Shown here: positions 53,259-61,100 of the stretch, piece by piece
Layout of the letters: every line of letters begins with the position of its first letter
Position numbering within the stretch: position 1 is the first letter of the stretch
Origin: Pseudoxanthomonas sangjuensis
GTDB taxonomy: Bacteria > Pseudomonadota > Gammaproteobacteria > Xanthomonadales > Xanthomonadaceae
DNA: 64,000 bases
Assembly (NCBI RefSeq): GCF_010211755.1
Contig: NZ_PDWR01000013.1
Span: 25,519-89,518 of the forward strand
Direction: 5' to 3'
Made by a program: the position numbers and the translations under genes
The notes under the pieces: generated by a model
What the model was told of the DNA's origin: nothing
Databases searched by the model: none
The model's input: the letters and a program-made list of their open reading frames with translations, nothing else

Positions 53259-53807
53259 ATGAAGAAGTGGATCGCGCTGGCCCTGGTCGCATTGCTGGCG
53301 CTGCTGGGCTATGTCGCCGCCGGGCCGTACCTCGCGATCCACGGTATCCGCAACGCGCTGGCCGAACAGGACATGGGCAAGCTGGAACGGCATGTCGATT
53401 TCGCCGCGGTACGGGTCAACCTGCGCGCGCAGGCCGAGGACTGGCTGGCGCGCAAGGCCGGGCCGGACGCGCAGTCGAACCCGTTCGGCGCCTTCGCCCT
53501 GGGCATCGCCAACGAGCTGGCCAGTACCGGCATCGACACGATGGCGACGCCCACCGGGATCGCCGCGATCCTGCAGGGCCGCTCGATGTGGAAGCAACTG
53601 ATCCGCGACACCGTCGATGGCGACGCCTACTCGAAACCGAAGCCGGTGGATCCACTGAAAGACGCGAAGATGCGCTACGAATCGCCCTCGCGCTTCACCG
53701 CCAGCGCGGTCGACGCGCAGGGCCGGACCACCTTGTTCGTGTTCACCCGCGATGGCTTGCGCTGGAAGCTGACCGATATACGCCTGCCGCAGCTCAACGC
53801 ACCTTGA
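53259..53807 (+). CDS. DUF2939-family membrane-anchored protein
   Basis: This 182-residue protein has an N-terminal hydrophobic anchor (residues about 5-25) and then the DUF2939 pattern: AIHGIRNALAEQDMGKLERHVDFAAVR, GIDTMATPTGIAAIL and RDGLRWKLTDIRLP. Members are small envelope proteins of unknown role. Its last 14 bases overlap the 3-prime end of the convergent spermidine-synthase-like gene. Confidence 0.82.
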   Translation: MKKWIALALVALLALLGYVAAGPYLAIHGIRNALAEQDMGKLERHVDFAAVRVNLRAQAEDWLARKAGPDAQSNPFGAFALGIANELASTGIDTMATPTGIAAILQGRSMWKQLIRDTVDGDAYSKPKPVDPLKDAKMRYESPSRFTASAVDAQGRTTLFVFTRDGLRWKLTDIRLPQLNAP

Positions 53808-54531
53808 GCAACGCGTCGCGCAGGCGTTTCAGGCCCGGCAGCAGTTGCCGGCGCGCCAGCCACGGCATGCCGGCGACGGCCGCGGCCGGATCCAGCGGGC
53901 GCGGCGGTTCGCCGACCCACGCGAACACCACCCTGTTGCTCATCTTCGGCTCGTCCAGCACCACGACCTTGTCTTCGAAGGCGCGGCAGATGTTCTGCCG
54001 GTGCCGACGCGTATCGGTGTCGTACAGGTTCACCGCCAGCACCCCGCCGTCGCGCACGCTGGCGCGGCAATCCGCGTAGAACTCCTTCGTCGACAGCGCC
54101 TCGGGCAGCCCGTAGGCGTCGTAGGCGTCCAGCAGCACCAGGTCCCAGGCGTCGCGGCGCTGCTTCAGCACGCGCGCGGCGTCGCCCAGCGTGGCGCGGA
54201 AGCGCCCGTCGTCCGGCGGGACGTGGAACTCGTCGCGCAAGGCCAGCACGTCGGCGCTGCTTTCGATCGCCTCGATCCGCGACTGCGGCAGATAGCGATG
54301 GCAGAACTTCGCCTGCGAACCGCCGCCAAGGCCGACGATGCCGATGTCGCGCGGGCGCGGGTTCAGCAGCAGCGCCGCGAGCATGGTCCGGGTGTAGCCG
54401 ACGTCGAGCAGGTGCGGGAACAGGTTCGACATCCGGCTCTGCGTCACCGAACCCTTGAACTGCAGCGAGGTATGCCGCCAGCCGCGGTCGACCCAGGGCC
54501 GCCCGCCCCGCCACTTCGGGTTCCGGGTCAT
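53794..54531 (-). CDS. Spermidine synthase-like methyltransferase-fold protein
   Basis: This 245-residue protein has a Rossmann SAM/dcSAM site in IGIVGLGGGSQAKF, an acidic loop in RIEAIESSADVL and WDLVLLDAYDAYG, where spermidine synthases keep an Asp pair. The N-terminal beta hairpin of true SpeE is short, and the second substrate-binding region is degenerate. It may therefore not make spermidine; such proteins are often labelled spermidine synthase-like. Its ATG overlaps the stop of the upstream 5-prime-nucleotidase gene (ATGA). Confidence 0.75.
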   Translation of the reverse strand: MTRNPKWRGGRPWVDRGWRHTSLQFKGSVTQSRMSNLFPHLLDVGYTRTMLAALLLNPRPRDIGIVGLGGGSQAKFCHRYLPQSRIEAIESSADVLALRDEFHVPPDDGRFRATLGDAARVLKQRRDAWDLVLLDAYDAYGLPEALSTKEFYADCRASVRDGGVLAVNLYDTDTRRHRQNICRAFEDKVVVLDEPKMSNRVVFAWVGEPPRPLDPAAAVAGMPWLARRQLLPGLKRLRDALLKVR

Positions 54532-55472
54532 GCGCCGTCGCCGGTCGGCATGTTCGCCACGCCGTGCGGCACGTGCCCCGCGGCGACGTGCCGGCGCGCG
54601 CTGTCGATGTTGTGCTGCGAGTCGTCGAAGAAGATGTCGGCGCCGAAGGCTTCGAGGAACGGCCCCTTGTGGCGGCCACCGAGGAACAGCGCCTCGTCCA
54701 GGCGCACCCCCCATTCGCGCAGCGTGCGGATCACCCGTTCGTGCGCCGGCGCCGAACGCGCGGTGACCAGCGCGGTGCGGATCGGCGCGTCCGGCCCGGC
54801 CGGGAACACCTGCTGCAGCTCGTGCAGTGCCGACAGGAAGCCGCGGAACGGCCCGCCCGACAGCGGCTGGCGCGCGTTCTCGCGCTCGTGCCGGCCGAAG
54901 GCCTCGACGCCCTGTTCGCGGCTGATGCGCTCGCTCTCGTCGCCGAAGATCACCGCGTCGCCGTCGAAGGCGATGCGCAGCTGGTCGCGGCGGTGCGCCG
55001 GTTCGTCGGCCTTGGTTTCCGGCGCCCGCGCCGGCAGGATCGTCGCCGCGGCGACGCCGGCATTGAGCGCGCGCCGCACCGAATCCGGGTTCGCCGACAG
55101 GAACAGATCGGCACCGAACGGCCGGATGTACGGCCAGGTCGGTTCGCCGGAGGTGAACGTGGCGCGGACGATGCCCAGGCCGTAGTGCTGGATCGAGTTG
55201 AAGATGCGCAGGCCGGTGTCGGCGGAGTTGCGCGACAGCAGGATCACCTCGACCCGCGGCCGGTCCGGCGGTGCGCCCGCATTCAGCGCCAGCAGCTTGC
55301 GTACCACCGGGAAGGCCATGCCCGGCGGCAACGGGTCGTCCTCGTGGCGGCGCTGGTATTCGCTGTAGGCCTCGACGCCCTCGCTTTCGTAAAGGAAATG
55401 GCTTTCCTCGAGATCGAACAGGGTGCGCGAGGTCACCGCGACGGTCAGCAGGCGGGGATCGTTGTCGGCCAT
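54528..55472 (-). CDS. Cytosolic 5'-nucleotidase family protein
   Basis: This 314-residue protein of the 5-prime-nucleotidase (cN-I related) family has TVAVTSRTLFDLEES at the start, VEVILLSRNSADTGLRIFNSI, RIAFDGDAVIFGDESE with the catalytic Asp pair, and GRHKGPFLEAFGADIFFDDS at the end. It should dephosphorylate a nucleoside monophosphate, probably with Mg2+. It is coupled to the spermidine-synthase-like gene by a four-base overlap. Confidence 0.82.
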   Translation of the reverse strand: MADNDPRLLTVAVTSRTLFDLEESHFLYESEGVEAYSEYQRRHEDDPLPPGMAFPVVRKLLALNAGAPPDRPRVEVILLSRNSADTGLRIFNSIQHYGLGIVRATFTSGEPTWPYIRPFGADLFLSANPDSVRRALNAGVAAATILPARAPETKADEPAHRRDQLRIAFDGDAVIFGDESERISREQGVEAFGRHERENARQPLSGGPFRGFLSALHELQQVFPAGPDAPIRTALVTARSAPAHERVIRTLREWGVRLDEALFLGGRHKGPFLEAFGADIFFDDSQHNIDSARRHVAAGHVPHGVANMPTGDGA

Positions 55473-55530
55473 GTGCGGATTATCGCGCCCCGGCGTCGCG
55501 CCGGGCGAGATTTCCCCGCCTGGCCGCCGG

Positions 55531-56034
55531 TCAGTCGTCCAGTTGGCGCGAATCCACCACGAAGCGGGCCGGCGGGCCGCGCAGGTTGTCGTGGGTGACC
55601 CCGCGCACCTCGACCTCCATCACCAGCGGCTTCTGCAGCGCCGGCGGATCGTCGGGCCACATGAACAGCACCTCGTTGCGCTTCTTGTCGCTGGTGACCG
55701 CGACCGGTTCCGCAGGGAACACCGCGTACGGCGACTCCATCGCGACCACGTGGAACTCGAAGCCGACCTCGTCGACCTTGTAGTCGCCGCCGGGCCATTT
55801 CAGGTCCACCACCAGGATACCGGTGCCGTCGCAGCTGCCCGGCACGCCGCCGATCCCGCGGGTGATGCTTTCCACCTTCAGCTTCGGCGCTTCCATCGTA
55901 TCCGGCAACGCATCGGACGACACTGCGCCTTCGTTGATGCGGAACGGCTCCAGTCCGGTATCGAGAGAGCACGCCGCGGAAGCGGTCGCCGCTTGCAGCA
56001 ACAACGCCGGCAACAGAGTGAACTGCACTTTCAT
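55531..56034 (-). CDS. Exported protein of unknown function
   Basis: This 167-residue protein has a signal peptide (MKVQFTLLPALLLQAATASA) and a mature domain with VESITRGIGGVPGSCDGTGILVVDLKWPGG, then VEVRGVTHDNLRGPPARFVVDSRQ at the end. Two cysteines may pair. No family is recognised. The ATG at 56034 has GGGGGA about 4-5 bases upstream; an earlier ATG at 56046 is also in frame. It is monocistronic between the nucleotidase and nadK genes. Confidence 0.72.
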   Translation of the reverse strand: MKVQFTLLPALLLQAATASAACSLDTGLEPFRINEGAVSSDALPDTMEAPKLKVESITRGIGGVPGSCDGTGILVVDLKWPGGDYKVDEVGFEFHVVAMESPYAVFPAEPVAVTSDKKRNEVLFMWPDDPPALQKPLVMEVEVRGVTHDNLRGPPARFVVDSRQLDD

Positions 56035-56157
56035 CACGTCCCCCATTTCGACAAACAGTGTGACGCCCGTCGCATGTTCCTCCCAAACATGACGGGTCGG
56101 CCACGACCATACCCCATCCGCGCAGCGAGTTGTAGGGGCGCGGCCGCGCGGCGTGAT

Positions 56158-56925
56158 TCAGACCACGAACTGTTCGCTGAGGATGCGCTCCTCGAGGTTG
56201 TGCTCCGGATCGAACAGCAGCGTCACCATGCGGTCGCGCGATTCGCGGACGGTCACCTCGACCACGTCGCGGACTTCGTGCGAGTCGGCGGTGGCGCTGA
56301 CCGGGCGCTTGTAGGGGTCGAGCACGCGGAAGCGGAACTCGGTATCGGCCTTGAGGATGGCCCCGCGCCAGCGCCGCGGCCGGTACGCGGCGATCGGGGT
56401 CAGCGCCAGCGTGTTCGAACCCAGCGGCAGGATCGGCCCGTGCGCGGAATAGTTGTAGGCGGTGCTGCCGGCCGGCGTGGCGACCAGCACGCCGTCGCAG
56501 ATCAGTTCGTCGACGCGGGTCTGGCCGTTGAGGTCGATGCGCAGGTGCGCGGCCTGGCGGGTCTGGCGCAGCAGCGAGACCTCGTTGTAGGCGAGCGAAT
56601 GGGTGGTCGTCCCCGATTCGGTCTGCGCGGTCATTTCCAGCGGGCGCAGCTTGGCCGGCTCGGCCGCGGCGATGCGCTCGAGCAGGCCGTCGGATCGGTA
56701 GTGGTTCATCAGGAAACCGACCGTGCCCAGCTTCATCCCGTACACCGGCTTGCCGAGCCCGCCATGGCGGTGCAGCGTCTGCAGCATGTAGCCGTCGCCA
56801 CCGAGCGGGCACAGGATATCGGCCTCCTCGGGCGCGACATTGCCGTGCTGCTTCACAATGTCGGCCAGCGCGTGCTGCGCATCGTCGACAGGACTGGCGA
56901 GGAAGGCGATGCGGGGCTGGGTCAT
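56158..56925 (-). CDS. nadK: NAD kinase
   Basis: This 255-residue kinase makes NADP from NAD. The GGDG motif is at residues 42-45 ([10 protein letters not shown]), the conserved Asn-Glu in [10 protein letters not shown], and the Gly-rich region in [24 protein letters not shown]. It is shorter than E. coli NadK (292), as is usual in this group. It lies in the same 10-kb area as the kynurenine genes that supply NAD, though on the other strand. Confidence 0.95.
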   Translation of the reverse strand: MTQPRIAFLASPVDDAQHALADIVKQHGNVAPEEADILCPLGGDGYMLQTLHRHGGLGKPVYGMKLGTVGFLMNHYRSDGLLERIAAAEPAKLRPLEMTAQTESGTTTHSLAYNEVSLLRQTRQAAHLRIDLNGQTRVDELICDGVLVATPAGSTAYNYSAHGPILPLGSNTLALTPIAAYRPRRWRGAILKADTEFRFRVLDPYKRPVSATADSHEVRDVVEVTVRESRDRMVTLLFDPEHNLEERILSEQFVV

Positions 56926-56943
56926 GGGCGAAGAATAACGGCT

Positions 56944-56962
56944 AAACGGGTCAGGTTCACTT
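56944..56962. repeat. Left inverted repeat of the transposase relic
   Basis: AAACGGGTCAGGTTCACTT matches, in inverted orientation and with one mismatch and one indel, the sequence at 57363-57381. The stop codon of the relic falls inside this copy. A second, less exact pair of the same word lies at 58114-58170. Confidence 0.6.
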
Positions 56963-57285
56963 ATCGCGGGCCCTGGCCTGTGCGCCGGCCCGAAGCGTAC
57001 CGGTGCGGCCTTGCCGCGCGTTGAACAGGCCAACGCAGCTGCGTCCCGGCATCTGCATCATCCCCGATGCGCAGCCGCGTCCTGGCGGCGTTTCCGGCAG
57101 GGGCACGCGGTTGTCCATCAGCACGTAGGCATGCAGGCGGCGACCAGTCGCAACCAGCGCCTGCCGCAGCAGCAGCAGATGGCATTGGCGGCCTTCGTTG
57201 TCAGGAAACACGGCAAACGGTCATTGCCCCGCCGGAGGACGTGCTGGGGAATGCCGGACAGGCCGAATCGAGGAAGTCTGGCCAT
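56957..57285 (-). pseudogene. Decayed REP-associated tyrosine transposase (RAYT, IS200-like)
   Basis: The first frame begins with MARLPRFGLSGIPQHVLRRG and DRLPCF, the RAYT N-terminus. Near 57206 the reading frame shifts to a second frame with QALVATGRRLHAYVLMDN, then RVPLPETP where active members have the His-x-His metal motif (HVHLL). [23 protein letters not shown] is the following RAYT block, and the gene ends early. Both catalytic histidines are replaced (Arg and Pro), and at least one frameshift separates the parts. The gene is therefore non-functional. Inverted repeats flank it. RAYTs normally move or maintain REP palindromes. Confidence 0.82.
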
Positions 57286-57362
57286 GCACACAGTCTCGGC
57301 CACGCGGCCTGGCGACATATCGGGACAGCAACCGGCGCGGCGTACGGACTTCCCCGCTATGG

Positions 57363-57381
57363 AAGTGAACCCGACCCCGTT
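57363..57381. repeat. Right inverted repeat of the transposase relic
   Basis: AAGTGAACCCGACCCCGTT is the inverted partner of 56944-56962. The pair encloses 400 bp containing the decayed transposase, the size of a small IS200/RAYT cassette. Between 57286 and 57507 nothing else coding is evident apart from the ribosome site of the next gene. Confidence 0.6.
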
Positions 57382-57507
57382 CGGCAACCCGCTCGGCCCT
57401 TTGCTGCTGTGCGGAACACGGCCGACTTTTGCTGTGCTATAGATCGGCCACCCGGCGTCCATCACCGGAAAGTTTGCAGGTTTTCCCATCCATCAGGAGG
57501 AAACACC

Positions 57508-57903
57508 ATGCGTATTCTCGCTTCAGGCGTGCTCGCGCTGATCGCGTTGCCCGCCGTAGCCGGCACGCCAACCGATGCCCGGATGGCCGAGCGCCTGGCG
57601 GCACTCGAAAGCCGGGTGGCGCAGTTGGAATCGTCATCCGCCCGGGTCGATCCGCAGTTCAGCAGCAAGGCCCAGGTCAGTGGCAACTGGCACCGGTGCA
57701 AGCAGGGCATGAGTAGGGCCGAGGTCCAGTCCCTGCTCGGCCGGCCGATGGTGGTGCCGCAAAGCCTGCGCGATGCGGCCAAGCTGTATCACGGCTCGGA
57801 AGTGTGGCTCTACCGCACTCAAGCCAAGTTGGGTCCCGGTTACGTGATCTTCCGCGACGACAAGCTGGTGGAGTGCGCCATCCCGCAGTTCCATTCGGCG
57901 TAA
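57508..57903 (+). CDS. Exported protein with BamE/SmpA-like domain
   Basis: This 131-residue protein has a signal peptide (MRILASGVLALIALPAVAG), a short coiled segment (AERLAALESRVAQLESSS) and a C-terminal domain with CKQGMSRAEVQSLLGRPMVV, SEVWLYR and GYVIFRDDKLVEC. That pattern resembles the BamE/SmpA beta-alpha fold (GMS..EV..LLG.P.....W.Y). There is no lipobox, so it is not BamE itself. A perfect AGGAGG lies 7 bases before the ATG, the strongest ribosome site seen in the window. A terminator follows. Confidence 0.82.
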   Translation: MRILASGVLALIALPAVAGTPTDARMAERLAALESRVAQLESSSARVDPQFSSKAQVSGNWHRCKQGMSRAEVQSLLGRPMVVPQSLRDAAKLYHGSEVWLYRTQAKLGPGYVIFRDDKLVECAIPQFHSA

Positions 57904-57932
57904 ATCGAAAAGCGCGGTCAGGTTCTTCCCGA

Positions 57933-57963
57933 AGCCGGGCGGAGGCGCCTCCGTCCGGCTTTC
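57933..57963 (+). terminator. Intrinsic terminator of the BamE-like gene
   Basis: AGCCGGGCGGAGG and CCTCCGTCCGGCT form a 13-bp stem with one mismatch and a 2-base CG centre, followed by TTTCCT. It lies 30 bp after the stop codon. Confidence 0.72.
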
Positions 57964-58113
57964 CTGCATGCCGGGACGGGAAAGCGGGAGGGCTGGCCCT
58001 GGTGAGCGGCAATCACCGGAACGCGGGTGATTGGAACCGGCGCGTCAGTACCTGGAATTCGAACCACCATCCCACCGGGCTCGGCCCGCGGAACCTCCGC
58101 AAGCCGGCAAACA

Positions 58114-58170
58114 GGGGGCAGGTTCACTTGCCAAGCGATCACGCGCCGTCAAGCAAACCCGACCCCGTTC
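58114..58170. repeat. REPIN-like inverted pair related to the transposase repeats
   Basis: GGGGGCAGGTTCACTTG (58114-58130) and CAAACCCGACCCCGTTC (58154-58170) are inverted copies of the word that flanks the transposase relic; a half-copy, GCGGTCAGGTTCTT, is at 57914-57927. The second unit lies just before the NAD-GDH stop (58181), so it would be in that mRNA's 3-prime end. The rest of 57964-58180 shows no gene. Confidence 0.55.
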
Positions 58171-58180
58171 GTGGAAAGCG

Positions 58181-61100
58181 TCATCCCGCCAACTGCGACA
58201 ACCGCTGCACCGCCACCGACGCGGTCGGGTAGTCCAGCGTCTTCTGCCCGGCCAGTTCGTTGAGCATGTTCAGGGTGAAGCGCAGGCTGGCGTCGTCGCG
58301 CGACAGCCAGCTGTGCACCTTCGCTTCCGGCGTCGAACCCGGCATGCCCAGCACCTGGCTGGTCAGCTGGCGGTGGCGCGTGCACAGCTCGTCGCGCAGC
58401 ACGCCGCGCGCGACCGCGTGCCAGCGGCCGTCGACCTGCAGCGCGTCGACCTGCTGCAGCAGCCACGGCAGGTGCAGCGCCTCGCCGATGCGGTAATGCA
58501 CCTTCGACACTTCCACCGGCTTGAGCTTGTGCGCCAGCGCGTCCTCGATGATGTCGCTGGACGGCTCCAGGTACGGCAACGCCGCGATCTGCCCGGCCAG
58601 CGCCGGCGGCAGGCCCTTGGCCTTCCACTCGCGCAGGCTGGCCTCGTACGGCGGGCGCAGCGGCGCCGGCAGCACGCCGTCGGCGGCGCGGGTGTCGTTG
58701 TAGCCGTCGTGGGAGCGCGCCACCGCACTGGCGATGTCGGGGATCGGGCCCGGGCGGTTCAGCAACCAGCGGGTGAACGAGCGCTGCAGGTTCCAGATCA
58801 CCTGCAGGGCGTCGATCTGCACCGACTCCGGCACCTTGCCGTCGAGCGCGTCGATCTGCTTCCACAGCGCGCGCGCGTCCAGCGTCTCGCGGGTGATGGT
58901 GAAGGCCTTGGCGACCTCGGCGGTGCTGCGGCCGGTGTCCTCCCGCATGCGCAGCAGGAAGGTCGCGCCCATCCGGTTGATCGTCGAGTTGGTCACCGCG
59001 GTGGCGATGATTTCGCGCTTCAGCCGGTGCTTCTCCATCTCCGCGCCGTACTTCTTCTGCAGCGGCAGCGGGAAATAGCGTTGCAGCTCCTTCGACAGGT
59101 ACGGATCCTCGGGGATCTCGGAATCGAGCAGCTGCTGGTACGCGACCAGCTTCGAATACGACAGCAGCACCGACAGCTCCGGCCGGGTCAGCCCCTGCCC
59201 GCGCGCCTTGCGTTCGGCCAGTTCGGCGTCGGACGGCAGGAACTCGATCTGCCGGTCCAGCAGGCCCTGCGATTCGAGGGTCTGGATGAAGTGCTGCTTG
59301 GAGCCGATCCGCGACACGCTCATCCGCTCCATCAGGCTGAGCGCCTGGTTCTGCCGGTAGTTGTCGGTCAGCACCAGCTCCGCGACTTCGTTGGTCATCG
59401 CCGCCAGCAGCTTGTTGCGCGCCGGCATCGCCAGCTTCTTCGCCTGCACCGCGGCGCCGAGCAGGATCTTGATGTTGACCTCGTGGTCGGAGGTGTCGAC
59501 GCCGGCCGAGTTGTCGATGAAGTCGGTGTTCAGCAGCACGCCGTGCCTGGCCGCCTCGACGCGGCCGAGCTGGGTCATGCCGAGGTTGCCGCCCTCGCCG
59601 ACGATCCGGCAACGCAGTTCGGAACCGTTGACGCGCAGCGCGTTGTTGGCGCGGTCGCCGACGTCGGCGTTGCTTTCGCCGCCGGCCTTGACGTAGGTGC
59701 CGATGCCGCCGTTCCACAGCAGGTCGACCGGCGCCTTGAGGATCGCGCTCATCAGCTCGACCGGCGACAGCGACTTCACGCCCTCGGCGATGCCGAGCGC
59801 GGCGCGCGCTTCCGGCGTGATGTCGATCGACTTCAGCGAACGCGCATAGATGCCGCCGCCCTTGGAAACCAGCCTGGCGTCGTAGTCGGCCCAGCTGGAG
59901 CGCGGCAACGCGAACATGCGCTGGCGCTCGGCGAACGAGGTCGCCGCATCCGGGTTCGGGTCGATGAAGATATGGCGGTGGTCGAACGCGGCCAGCAGCC
60001 GGGTGTGCTTCGACAGCAGCATGCCGTTGCCGAACACGTCGCCGGACATGTCGCCGATGCCGACGCAGGTGAAGTCCTCGGCCTGGCAGTCGCGGCCCAG
60101 CGCGCGGAAGTGGCGCTTGACCGATTCCCATGCGCCGCGCGCGGTGATGCCCATGCCCTTGTGGTCGTAGCCGACCGAGCCGCCGGAGGCGAAGGCGTCG
60201 CCCAGCCAGAAACCGTGGTCGATGGCCAAGCCATTGGCGATGTCGGAGAACGTGGCCGTGCCCTTGTCGGCGGCAACGACCAGGTACGGATCGTCGCCGT
60301 CGTGGCGGACCACGTCCGTCGGCGGGACGATCTTCCCGCCGACGATGTTGTCGGTCAGGTCGAGCAGGCCCTGGATGAACAGCTTGTAGCAGGCGATGCC
60401 CTCGGCGAGCTGCGCGTCGCGGTCGCCGCCGGCGGGCGGACGCTTCACGTAGAAACCGCCCTTGGCGCCGACCGGCACGATCACCGTGTTCTTCACCATC
60501 TGCGCCTTGACCAGGCCCAGCACCTCGGTGCGGAAGTCCTCGCGGCGGTCGGACCAGCGCAGGCCGCCGCGCGCGACCGGGCCGAAGCGCAGGTGCACGC
60601 CTTCGACGCGCGGGCTGTAGACGAAGATCTCGCGGTACGGGCGCGGTTTCGGCAGGTCCGGCACCTTCGCCGAATCGAACTTGAAGGCGATGGTCGGCCC
60701 CGGCTGGCCGTCCTTGCCGGCCTGGTAGTAGCTGGTGCGCAACGTCGCTTCGATCGCGCCGATGAAGCTGCGCAGGATGCGGTCGTCGTCGAGGCTTTCG
60801 ACGCGATCGAGCAGCTTCGTCAGGGCATGGTGCGTCGCTTCGGCCTGGCGCTCGCGCGATTCGCCGCGCGCGTCGAGCACGGGGCGCAGGATTTCCTTCG
60901 CCGCCTCGTCGTCGCCGACCAGCGCGCGCAGTTGCGCGGCGAAACGCTCCTGGCCCCGGCGGATCTCGGCCTTGCTCTCGCGCCCGGTCGCCGGGTCGAA
61001 GCGCGCCTCGAACAGCTCGACCAGCAGCCGCGCCAGCAGCGGATAGCGGTTCAGCGTCGCCTCGACGTAGCTCTGCGAGAACGGCACGCCGGTCTGCAGC

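Noticed and set aside
56957..57489. Two overlapping open frames considered as intact genes upstream of the BamE-like gene.
   Set aside because: Joined across a frameshift they reproduce a RAYT transposase with lost catalytic residues, so they are reported as one pseudogene.
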